This document shows positions 1 to 6,681 of a stretch of 23,673 nucleotides of DNA, in pieces. The position numbers and the translations under genes are program-made. The stretch comes from a virus. The notes beneath the pieces are model-generated. The model worked only from the letters and a program-made list of their open reading frames with translations. It searched no databases and was not told where the DNA came from. The stretch covers positions 1 through 23,673 of the IMG/VR virus record IMGVR_UViG_3300026209_000477; one strand, given 5' to 3'. Positions within the stretch are counted from its first letter, which is position 1, and the number at the start of each line of letters is the position of its first letter.

Positions 1-388
1 CTGGTATATAATCTAAATCCGTTGCCGCCAACCAACAATCATCATTTGTAATAATGGGTATTTGAACTCTTTTTACATCCTCACCAATATCAGTATCTTC
101 ATGTAATCCATAAGACGAATGAGCCTTTCTTCTCATCAATCTAAATCCAGTTATCTCTGTTTCAAAACTATCAAATATTTCTTTAAAATATGGTGTATAA
201 TTTAATACTCCCCTTAATGGTACATTATTATGATGTTTTTTATGTGATTCTGCTATCTCATTAATACTCGGTAATGATATACAATGACCGAACGCTCCAT
301 CTTCATATTTAAATCGTTCTTCTACAAACTTTTTATCTTCTCGTAACTTATCTATATCATAAACTTTATTATTTCTACTCAACTTCAT
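1..388 (-). CDS. Asp/Asn beta-hydroxylase-like 2OG-Fe(II) oxygenase (partial, C-terminus off window)
   Basis: An open frame starts with ATG at 388 and runs off the left edge without a stop (129 residues visible). The end of the visible part contains H96-x-D98 followed by R107 and a PIITN segment (residues 111-115). This is the arrangement of the first metal-binding His/Asp pair and the cosubstrate-side strand in aspartyl/asparaginyl beta-hydroxylase-type double-stranded beta-helix enzymes. These use 2-oxoglutarate, O2 and Fe(II) to hydroxylate side chains. The second metal His would lie outside the window, so activity cannot be judged. The start overlaps the stop of the upstream QueC-like gene as ATGA, which suggests coupled translation. 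It would be the third oxygenase-type gene in about 2 kb. The fold assignment is fairly sure; the substrate is unknown. Confidence 0.65.
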   Translation of the reverse strand, partial: MKLSRNNKVYDIDKLREDKKFVEERFKYEDGAFGHCISLPSINEIAESHKKHHNNVPLRGVLNYTPYFKEIFDSFETEITGFRLMRRKAHSSYGLHEDTDIGEDVKRVQIPIITNDDCWLAATDLDYIP

Positions 389-942
389 TTATTTATCTTA
401 TCCATCTCTCTACATTGAAAACATTTACCACAAATCTCTCCTTCTCTACACCACCAAACTTTTTCTTGTAGTTCTTTTCCTAATCTATCCCAACACATTT
501 CTTTTGTAAAGTTTTTTATTGGTGTTGTTAATTTTATTTTATGATTGGTGTAAACATCATTTTCATTACAAGCCTCTACCACCGAGTATAATGTTTTTAA
601 ATTCTTTGGTGAGTCTTCATCACTTTCATCTGTTTTTGTAAACCCTACAGCCACCTCATCATATTCTTTTCGATAAGCAATTCTCATACCATCAACCAAA
701 CATATAAATACATCACCAAGAACACTTGCATACTGAACTGATTCTGTTAAATTAAATGGTCGTATCTTTTGTAACATTGGTTCTATACTTTGAACAGCAT
801 CCAATTGTTTATTAATCATACCACCTCTGTTTAATAATTTAATATGGTGTGCATGAACTTCACAATCACTTTGTTCTAAATGAAACTTTAGAAGTGTAGT
901 AGAATCAACCCCACCGCTCCACAACACTAAAACCTTATACAT
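385..942 (-). CDS. QueC-like PP-loop ATPase (7-cyano-7-deazaguanine synthase family)
   Basis: The 185-residue protein has an N-terminal PP-loop, SGGVDST at residues 9-15, which marks ATP pyrophosphatases that adenylate a carboxylate or similar group. Near the C-terminus it has C165-x5-C171-x2-C174-x2-C177, very like the zinc site that closes QueC. QueC turns 7-carboxy-7-deazaguanine into preQ0, used for queuosine in tRNA and, in several phages, for deazaguanine modification of genomic DNA. No QueD, QueE, FolE or DNA transglycosylase gene is visible here, so substrate supply would have to come from the host or elsewhere in the phage. It is shorter than typical QueC (about 220-230 residues), so a divergent PP-loop enzyme with another substrate is possible. 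It starts at an ATG forming TAATG with the oxygenase upstream and ends in an ATGA overlap with the next gene. Confidence 0.72.
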   Translation of the reverse strand: MYKVLVLWSGGVDSTTLLKFHLEQSDCEVHAHHIKLLNRGGMINKQLDAVQSIEPMLQKIRPFNLTESVQYASVLGDVFICLVDGMRIAYRKEYDEVAVGFTKTDESDEDSPKNLKTLYSVVEACNENDVYTNHKIKLTTPIKNFTKEMCWDRLGKELQEKVWWCREGEICGKCFQCREMDKINK

Positions 943-1565
943 TATTTAAAATGATCTCCAACAAATATTTCTTGAATTACATATCGTTTTCCCTTTGTTA
1001 CTGGAACAACATTATGACATAGAAATGACGGAAATAATGTTAATGAACCCTTTAATTGGTTCATTGTATACCACTCTTTTGTATTTTTATCTTGGATACC
1101 AAATTGAACTTCACCACCCTCGTATTCACTTGGGTCTGTGAGTTGGATAATCCCTACAATCTTTCTAACTGAACAACTTCCTACATTGAAATCTGTGTGC
1201 CAACCATAGAATCCACCATCTTGATATTCTATCAATTTTAGTTCATCATCACACCCTTTAATCTCAAAATGAAACACTTTATCATTTACGATATTGGCCA
1301 TTTGAAATATTTTATCTTGTAACCATTTCCAATCTTTATTTGGTTTATCAGGCCTGGACTCAATTGTTGGTTGATCACATAAATACCACTCTGTAGTTTT
1401 TCTAATCTCTGGTATAATTGTATTTCTACCATCTTCTCCACCAACTCCACCATTGACTTCTTGTTCAGATTCTATTATATCTTTTATTAATTCATCACAT
1501 TTTTCGTGTGATAAAAATGTAGGTATTTGAATTGAATATTTTAAATCGTTATTTTGTTTATACAT
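942..1565 (-). CDS. 2OG-Fe(II) oxygenase, prolyl 4-hydroxylase/PKHD-like
   Basis: The 207-residue protein has the full active-site signature of small prolyl-4-hydroxylase-like 2-oxoglutarate/Fe(II) dioxygenases. The metal ligands are H123-x-D125 (in GWHTDFN) and H184 (in FLCHNVVPV), and the 2-oxoglutarate-binding basic residue is R194 (in KGKRY). The strand between them carries the EYEGGEVQF segment (148-155) typical of this group. Known relatives hydroxylate proline or other residues, and many T4-like marine phages carry one with no known substrate. The N-terminal 90 residues form the usual helical support region. Its start overlaps the end of the next oxygenase by 8 bases in another frame. 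The two proteins share the same core motifs and order, so they look like diverged duplicates. Confidence 0.85.
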   Translation of the reverse strand: MYKQNNDLKYSIQIPTFLSHEKCDELIKDIIESEQEVNGGVGGEDGRNTIIPEIRKTTEWYLCDQPTIESRPDKPNKDWKWLQDKIFQMANIVNDKVFHFEIKGCDDELKLIEYQDGGFYGWHTDFNVGSCSVRKIVGIIQLTDPSEYEGGEVQFGIQDKNTKEWYTMNQLKGSLTLFPSFLCHNVVPVTKGKRYVIQEIFVGDHFK

Positions 1566-2169
1566 AAGTATCTCCTTCCATCCAAGAAACTAAAGAATAT
1601 CTAACCCCGTTTGTGATTGGTGTAACTCTATGTGATAAAAATGATGGAAATATGATTAAAGTACCTTGTGATTTCCTCGCTCTAACCAAATCACCTTTAC
1701 ACTCAGCTGTACAATGCTGTTTATCAATACATTGACAATCTGTTGAGTTTGTAATACCAAACTCTAACTCTCCACCATCATATTCATCTTTATCTGATAA
1801 TTGAACTATTGCAGTTAACTTTCTTAATGAAGCTTTTTTTGCTCCAATATCTGTATGCCAAGTGTAATTACTATCAACTCCATATTTTAGGAATATAAGT
1901 TTATCTAAACTTTCTATTTGGTAATTAAAATATTGTGTGTTTGCAACTTTTATTGCACCATTTAATTTTTTGGATAAATTTTCATCGTTAAAAGTTGTAT
2001 TGAGAGTTCTTCTGACATTTGTATTAACTAAATTCTCTGTATAATCACCAGCTAAATTTGCATCTACCAACTCATCCGTATCGAGAGCATCTCGTAATTT
2101 AGTACACTCTTCTTTAGCTAAAAAATTCTCTCTATATACAACAAACTGAAACCTATCATTTTTTTTCAT
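1558..2169 (-). CDS. 2OG-Fe(II) oxygenase with a Cys-rich insertion
   Basis: A 203-residue member of the same PKHD/prolyl-hydroxylase-like family. Metal ligands are H105-x-D107 (in TWHTDIG) and H180 (in FLSHRVTP), the 2-oxoglutarate-binding residue is R190 (in NGVRY), and the EYDGGELEF strand lies at about 129-137. Between that strand and the second His there is an insertion with four cysteines (C145, C147, C153, C157) that is absent from the neighbouring paralogue. It could be a small metal-binding or disulfide-linked loop near the active site. The ATG at 2169 lies 13 bases past the stop of the Hint-domain protein, with an AGAGGG-like ribosome site, so the two are probably cotranscribed. The reaction is assigned by family; the substrate is unknown, and the Hint protein next door is one obvious candidate. 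Confidence 0.83.
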   Translation of the reverse strand: MKKNDRFQFVVYRENFLAKEECTKLRDALDTDELVDANLAGDYTENLVNTNVRRTLNTTFNDENLSKKLNGAIKVANTQYFNYQIESLDKLIFLKYGVDSNYTWHTDIGAKKASLRKLTAIVQLSDKDEYDGGELEFGITNSTDCQCIDKQHCTAECKGDLVRARKSQGTLIIFPSFLSHRVTPITNGVRYSLVSWMEGDTYV

Positions 2170-2182
2170 TTACCCTCTTCTC

Positions 2183-3685
2183 TTAGTCTTTTCCAGGAAT
2201 ATTGTGAACTAATATATCTGAACTGAAGTAGGTATCAATATCTTCCACATCCAATGAATAAAAAATAATATCTTCTTCATCATAATTTTCCTGAATATCT
2301 ACTATATCAATCTCATTACCATCTTTATCAAACAACTTATCGTCTGTATCTAATCTCCAAGTTTGTTTAAATTTGTAAGTTCCGCTTCCTGCATTATTTG
2401 CAAAAGCACTTCCAAGTTGTGGGAATATATATTCGTTATTATCACTACCACTAATTGTATAATAATGTGGTGTAGTGTATACTCCACCACCAACTACAAC
2501 TGAACCAGTCATAAAACTTCCTGATAAATCTGATGTTGAATAATTCAAAAAATCTAAATCTCCATCTGGCATCCCAATTGGTTGAAATGATTTAACCACA
2601 TCACCTATTTGAACATCTTGAATCTGTTTTGTTGAGTCATCATACATACGAATTAAACTACCACTTGGTGTTGAAAGTCCTTGATGTGGTTTCAATGTCC
2701 ATACTGCCCAACCATCATTAGTGATATCATCATCTGCTAAAGTATCTACTGGTGGATATAATTTTAGGTGTTGTGGATTATAAAATGAAGAGATAACTTT
2801 AGTATCTTCTGGTGTTACTAATAAAGAAACTCTACCTTGTGAACTATATTTTTGATTATTAGAATCAACACTACCCGAACTTATTATAAAATTTTCATTA
2901 ACATTTCCAGTTGAAGTATTCAATCCTAATATAGCCGATGAAGATTGTTCCGTTCCGATAGTATCTGCTCTATAACTATTTAACATTAATTTTCCACCCA
3001 TTGTAACTTGCATAGATGCATCACCTTGTGTAGTTTTATTTACATAATCTGGCCAATCTCCAATACCATGTCCAATTGAAATTGATGATGAATCAAAAGT
3101 AGAAATTAAACTTGAAGATACTGGTGAAGTAGATAATGTTGACCTAAACCAATCCTTATTAAATGAACTACTTACTATTTGATATAATGTATCATCCGTA
3201 TGTTCAGGGTTATGTAAAAATAAATGAAAACTTCCAGAATGATTTGCTTGTCCTCTCATATCAAGATATTGTCTATTTGTAGGCGTAGTATTAAAAGAAG
3301 AACTAATATTAACATCTGCAAAACTTGAAGATATTATTCCTCGTTGTGCCATTGGTGGATTTGTACCAAATTCATTTGAATAATCACTACCATATATAAT
3401 TACATTATCATAACTTTGAGTTGCAGCATATTGTGCTATATCTGGAAAAAAATTAGTAAACACTGCAGATACTTGTGCAGAATACATATTTGTATTATTT
3501 TCAAAAAACTTAACTTCATTAGAACCACTTTCAATTGTGAAATCTAATCCAGCAATTATACCAGCTCTACTTAATGTAGGCCAACCACCTGCACTGCCTG
3601 TTACATAGTTCCAAAATTCTTTTGCTTTACTATGTACATCACTTCTTTGATTATAATTAATCATTTTATCTTTTGTTAGTGCCAT
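2183..3685 (-). CDS. Serine-rich protein with C-terminal Hint (intein-like) autoprocessing domain
   Basis: The 500-residue product has an N-terminal part (1-337) rich in repeated SSSF/ISSS-type segments and mixed beta-like sequence, resembling a virion protein. A C-terminal Hint domain spans about 338-495. Its block A fits S338 as position 1, followed by GSLIRM and an IQDVQIGDVVKS stretch (355-366). Block B is T404-T-P-H407 (TxxH). Blocks F and G are YSLDVEDIDTYFSSDILVHN (476-495), ending in the catalytic His494-Asn495. Only IPGKD follows. Because residue 496 is Ile rather than Cys, Ser or Thr, protein splicing is unlikely; autocleavage or transfer chemistry is more plausible. The ribosome site AAGGAG lies 6 bases before the ATG. 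Residues 47-66 faintly recall the C-terminal strand of ATP-grasp enzymes, but I do not rely on that. The Hint call is firm; the role of the N-terminal part is not known. Confidence 0.75.
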   Translation of the reverse strand: MALTKDKMINYNQRSDVHSKAKEFWNYVTGSAGGWPTLSRAGIIAGLDFTIESGSNEVKFFENNTNMYSAQVSAVFTNFFPDIAQYAATQSYDNVIIYGSDYSNEFGTNPPMAQRGIISSSFADVNISSSFNTTPTNRQYLDMRGQANHSGSFHLFLHNPEHTDDTLYQIVSSSFNKDWFRSTLSTSPVSSSLISTFDSSSISIGHGIGDWPDYVNKTTQGDASMQVTMGGKLMLNSYRADTIGTEQSSSAILGLNTSTGNVNENFIISSGSVDSNNQKYSSQGRVSLLVTPEDTKVISSFYNPQHLKLYPPVDTLADDDITNDGWAVWTLKPHQGLSTPSGSLIRMYDDSTKQIQDVQIGDVVKSFQPIGMPDGDLDFLNYSTSDLSGSFMTGSVVVGGGVYTTPHYYTISGSDNNEYIFPQLGSAFANNAGSGTYKFKQTWRLDTDDKLFDKDGNEIDIVDIQENYDEEDIIFYSLDVEDIDTYFSSDILVHNIPGKD

Positions 3686-3701
3686 TTAAAACTCCTTGTC
3701 A

Positions 3702-3731
3702 ATCATAGAATATTTCAATAATAAATATCAA
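3702..3731 (-). promoter_or_regulatory. Candidate sigma70-like promoter for the Hint-protein gene
   Basis: On the minus strand TTGATA (3731-3726) and TATGAT (3707-3702) are separated by 18 bases. Each hexamer matches the consensus at five of six positions. The -35 overlaps the stop of the GNAT gene, and the -10 lies about 15 bases before a strong AAGGAG ribosome site. This could start a separate transcript for the Hint protein and the oxygenases after it. In such AT-rich DNA chance matches are common. Confidence 0.4.
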
Positions 3732-4300
3732 GTATCCAATAAATCAATTATATTTCCTCGTATTCCGTTTTCTTTTAATGCATACAGCAATGGTGCTTTA
3801 TTCCATATTTCAATATCATACACAACATAATTGTACCCAAGTTCATATAAGTGTTTAAATCCATGTATTCCTATAGAATAATCTCTTATACCACGATATT
3901 CTGAATCAATCCAAATGTTATAACCATAAATATACTTACCAGTATAAATTATGTCAACTCCAGATTCAGTATAATCAAAACTTGGTGTATTATAAACAGG
4001 ACTACCATTTTGATCCCATGTCTTGTATATTTTTTGACCCAACCACAACCATGCTATAATTCTATCATCTTTAGTAATATAACTAAATATATCACCATTA
4101 TTAATTCTCCAATCAAAATCGGATTCATTCCACATACCTTCATAATCACCAATATCTTTTTTAAATAACTCTAATCCATCATTAAGATTATCTGGCTTCC
4201 CAACATGAAAATTAGAATTAATCTCCATACTTTTATAGAACCCCTGGTGATCCAGAAGATTGGTTTCAAATCGTATTAGTTTTTCTTTACTGTTTTCCAT
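3728..4300 (-). CDS. GNAT-family N-acetyltransferase-like protein
   Basis: The 190-residue protein has a GNAT-like C-terminal half. A beta-strand (GYNIWI, 126-131) leads into a motif-A-type acetyl-CoA loop, R136-G-I-R-D-Y-S-I-G144. A helix and a strand follow (YVVYDIEIW, 158-166), then an N-K-A-P segment (167-170) like the Asn/Ala-containing motif B of many acetyltransferases. The N-terminal 70 residues are unassigned, and residues 71-90 fit the early GNAT strands. Such enzymes move an acyl group from acyl-CoA to an amine on a small molecule or protein. The ATG at 4300 lies inside the last codons of the adenylating-enzyme gene (25-base overlap, other frame), so the two are probably coupled and may act in one pathway. 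Fold confidence is moderate; the substrate is unknown. Confidence 0.6.
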   Translation of the reverse strand: MENSKEKLIRFETNLLDHQGFYKSMEINSNFHVGKPDNLNDGLELFKKDIGDYEGMWNESDFDWRINNGDIFSYITKDDRIIAWLWLGQKIYKTWDQNGSPVYNTPSFDYTESGVDIIYTGKYIYGYNIWIDSEYRGIRDYSIGIHGFKHLYELGYNYVVYDIEIWNKAPLLYALKENGIRGNIIDLLDT

Positions 4301-4995
4301 CCTGATCTCTTCACTATATTATCACTTCTACCCTTCCAATAAAAGAACTCACCATCAAATGTAAAAATATCTTTTGTATCAAAAAAATCTTTATCGTAAT
4401 TAGATAACATAGACTCTCCTCTTAATCGTAAAGTTTTATCCAACATGATATCCCAACCACCAATGAGTTTTATTCCAAGATGTATATCATCACCCTTCAC
4501 AAAATTAGTACCCATAACTACTGGTATACATTCTGTAGAACCATAACCATGCATTACTTTTTGTACACCCAACTCTAACATAAACTCTACATCATCTACT
4601 GATGTTTCTTCGGCACCTATTAACATATGTTCTATAGAACTACAATTTGGTCTTAGTCCACTTTCTTTTAACATCCTTACCATTGTAGGTATTAATATTA
4701 ATTTTGTAGGTTTTAAATTTATCATTTGTTTAAACACTTCAGGTGAAAACTTATCACTATATATAGTTCCACCAATTTGTTCCATAGGTCTTGCCATAAT
4801 ATACGAACCGATTGTATATCTTGGTATAAAATCCAATAGTATATCTGATTTATTCAGACCAAATACTTCTATATTTGAATTGATTGAATGTTGTAAAGAT
4901 TCTTCACTATGTAAAACTTCTTTTGGTTTTCCTGTAGAACCTGTAGTTTTAAACTTCACTTTTACCCCACTTGATAATGTTCCAAACTCTTTCAT
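4276..4995 (-). CDS. Truncated ANL-superfamily adenylating enzyme (acyl-CoA synthetase/ligase-like core)
   Basis: The protein carries the central motifs of acyl/aryl-CoA synthetases, numbered here from ATG 4995. The phosphate-binding loop TTGSTGKPK is at 17-25, the adenine-pocket motif GYGSTE at 150-155, the ribose-binding Asp region FDTKD at 205-209, and the hinge segment GRSDNIVKRSG at 222-232. It begins just before the phosphate loop, so the usual 150 or more N-terminal residues are missing. It stops at the hinge, so the C-terminal lid with the catalytic lysine of ordinary ANL enzymes is missing too. It may be a minimal phage form completed by a partner, or a decayed gene, although the core motifs are intact. 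I chose ATG 4995 because the in-frame ATGs at 5001 and 5022 extend further into the DUF2061 gene; none has a clear ribosome site. It overlaps the GNAT gene at its 3' end. Confidence 0.72.
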   Translation of the reverse strand: MKEFGTLSSGVKVKFKTTGSTGKPKEVLHSEESLQHSINSNIEVFGLNKSDILLDFIPRYTIGSYIMARPMEQIGGTIYSDKFSPEVFKQMINLKPTKLILIPTMVRMLKESGLRPNCSSIEHMLIGAEETSVDDVEFMLELGVQKVMHGYGSTECIPVVMGTNFVKGDDIHLGIKLIGGWDIMLDKTLRLRGESMLSNYDKDFFDTKDIFTFDGEFFYWKGRSDNIVKRSGWKTVKKN

Positions 4996-5359
4996 GTACA
5001 TAGTGTGTAACAATAAATGCAATGTTACTATATATTGTCCACTCTAAAGATGAACTATTATCTAATCCTAATGCCTTACCAATAAAGAATAATACTATAA
5101 AAGAATAAACCCTCCAAGTAATTGTTTTAATTACACTTCTTCTTTTAGTATCACTTTCATTTAATCTATCCCAATTAACACGATTCCAAATATATTCGTG
5201 TATAAGATAACTTACAAACCCTATCGTGTAACTTGCAACTACCAATTTCAATGCAAATTCATTACCATGTCCTAATAGATATGATAATAAAAATATTGAA
5301 AGTAATCCTGCAGTTCTATAACTTAATGTTTTTACTGTTGTTCTATAATTTTTATCCAT
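4949..5359 (-). CDS. Tandem DUF2061 membrane protein
   Basis: The 136-residue protein is two copies of the DUF2061 module, about residues 5-64 and 72-131. Each has a basic start (K-T-x-x-[YW]-R), two hydrophobic segments (about 15-30 and 36-54; 84-98 and 106-121) and a closing H-E-x-[IV]-W-N signature (54-59 and 122-127). About four membrane spans in the inner membrane are therefore predicted. DUF2061 proteins occur in marine bacteria and in T4-like marine phages; I know of no established function. A GGAG ribosome site sits 6 bases before the ATG at 5359, directly after the zinc-ribbon gene's stop. The 3' end overlaps the next gene by 47 bases. The family call is confident, the function open. 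Confidence 0.8.
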   Translation of the reverse strand: MDKNYRTTVKTLSYRTAGLLSIFLLSYLLGHGNEFALKLVVASYTIGFVSYLIHEYIWNRVNWDRLNESDTKRRSVIKTITWRVYSFIVLFFIGKALGLDNSSSLEWTIYSNIAFIVTHYVHERVWNIIKWGKSEV

Positions 5360-5360
5360 T

Positions 5361-5606
5361 TTATTCTCCTTGTTGAACTTGACTCATCATATTTTTTGGA
5401 ACGACACCACAATTACCACAACTAAATACTTGAATCGGAACAATTGCCTCTTTACCATTTGGACTCATCAATGCTGATATTCTTTTCAAAAAGAATGATT
5501 GAATGAAAGATACATTCCCACACTCTTCACATTGAATTGTATCTGTTTGTGAAATATCTATTTCTTGTGGTGGTTTTTGATAGTTTCTATCTTTTTTCTG
5601 TTTCAT
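5361..5606 (-). CDS. Small zinc-ribbon protein
   Basis: The 81-residue protein has two CxxC knuckles, C26-x2-C29 (QCEECG) and C63-x2-C66 (SCGNCG), about 34 residues apart. This is the layout of a zinc ribbon that would bind one structural zinc. Between them lies a conserved-looking segment (FFLKRISALMSPNGKEAIVP, 38-57). The N-terminus is lysine-rich. Small zinc-ribbon proteins of this general form are common in T4-like phages of marine bacteria and may act in nucleic-acid binding or transcription, but I cannot name this one. AGGAAA precedes the ATG. It is followed after one base by the DUF2061 gene, so the two are coexpressed. Confidence 0.65.
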   Translation of the reverse strand: MKQKKDRNYQKPPQEIDISQTDTIQCEECGNVSFIQSFFLKRISALMSPNGKEAIVPIQVFSCGNCGVVPKNMMSQVQQGE

Positions 5607-5646
5607 TTTATTTTTCCTATTATTATTTCTAAATTATCAGTTAAGT

Positions 5647-6681
5647 TCATACCACTCCTTGTAATGTGTGTAAAGAATTAGTTTCTTTTAACATCTGTTT
5701 CCATATTGTTTCAAACTCGGAATAATTAGGATGTCCTTTTTTCCAAACTGCCTTTTCTTCATATTGTTCATCGGTAAGATTACCCCAATTTAAAACTTTA
5801 TAATATTGTGTCTTTACCTTTTTATTAGATAAATTTTCTTTTAATTCAAGTAATTTTAAAATCTCTTTGTAATTATCATTCTGTACTACAAAACTAAATA
5901 TCACCGTTTCAATGGTATCAATAGTATTTATAAATTCTAAGTTCCTCATTAACAAATCCCAATCTCCACCTCTTCTTGTAATCTTATAAGTTTCTGGTGT
6001 AGCAGCATCTATAGATATTTCCATAGTTTTTAAAAATGGATGAACACCTTTCATAGTTTCCCACAACTTTGGTGTAAAAGAATTTGCATTAGTATGTAAA
6101 TGTATATGTCCAACATTTGGATATTTCTTAGTATCAAACTCTTGTAAAAAACTTTTAAAGAAAGGACTTTGTAATGGATCACCTGTTCCACTTATATATA
6201 ATCTGTAAGCATCTTTTATAATCTCTTCTGTAACTATTTTATGAATCCGTTCCATATTTTTCCAATTAGGTGAATTTGGTGAATCCATAATCATTTCATT
6301 TCTACAAGTAGGACAAGATAATGCACAACTTCTGTCATAATTAAAAGCAACAACCAATGGTCCTGTAGTTGCTTCTGGTTTAAACTTTCTCCACAACACA
6401 CCTAAATCATCTTTATTGAATACAGGTAATTCAGAATCAAGTTCATCTGATAATAATTGTGAACAATTTTCTTCTATACAATTTTTAAAAGTAGAATCAA
6501 TCATACTCTGTCTATATTCTTTTGCAATCTCACCATTCCAAACTTCTTCCCAAGATTGTTCTAATATATTACCCATTGGTTTTGTAATCCATCCTGGACA
6601 ACAATTATAAACATTTCCATCACCGTGAATCTCTGTAAATGCCCACGGTTGTCTACACCATCGGTTCTTAATATCAATCAC
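5647..6681 (-). CDS. Radical SAM enzyme with N-terminal SPASM-like Cys-rich domain
   Basis: The 344-residue protein contains the radical SAM cluster motif C119-x3-C123-x2-C126 (in SCALSCPTC) and a GTGDP motif (165-169) equivalent to the GGE/GTGEP segment that binds S-adenosylmethionine. Beta/alpha-barrel sequence follows (HLHTNAN, EISIDAA). Before the barrel, residues 1-75 hold C9, C27, C28, C68 and C73 around a G-D-G-x-V-x-x-CC segment. This looks like a SPASM-type auxiliary Fe-S domain placed at the N-terminus rather than its usual C-terminal position. SPASM enzymes often modify peptides or proteins, but carbohydrate and other substrates are known, so the target is not determined. The start is GTG at 6681, giving a GTGA overlap with the clamp-loader stop and a GGAAAA site upstream. 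This ties its translation to a replication gene. Confidence 0.85.
   Translation of the reverse strand: MIDIKNRWCRQPWAFTEIHGDGNVYNCCPGWITKPMGNILEQSWEEVWNGEIAKEYRQSMIDSTFKNCIEENCSQLLSDELDSELPVFNKDDLGVLWRKFKPEATTGPLVVAFNYDRSCALSCPTCRNEMIMDSPNSPNWKNMERIHKIVTEEIIKDAYRLYISGTGDPLQSPFFKSFLQEFDTKKYPNVGHIHLHTNANSFTPKLWETMKGVHPFLKTMEISIDAATPETYKITRRGGDWDLLMRNLEFINTIDTIETVIFSFVVQNDNYKEILKLLELKENLSNKKVKTQYYKVLNWGNLTDEQYEEKAVWKKGHPNYSEFETIWKQMLKETNSLHTLQGVV

Noticed and set aside
2183-3685. A splicing intein in the serine-rich protein
   Set aside because: The residue after His-Asn is Ile and only five residues follow, so there is no C-extein nucleophile or meaningful C-extein.
3728-5022. The adenylating enzyme and GNAT gene as one frameshifted ANL enzyme
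   Set aside because: The GNAT frame does not resemble an ANL C-terminal lid and has its own fold signature and ATG, so a simple frameshift does not explain the truncation.
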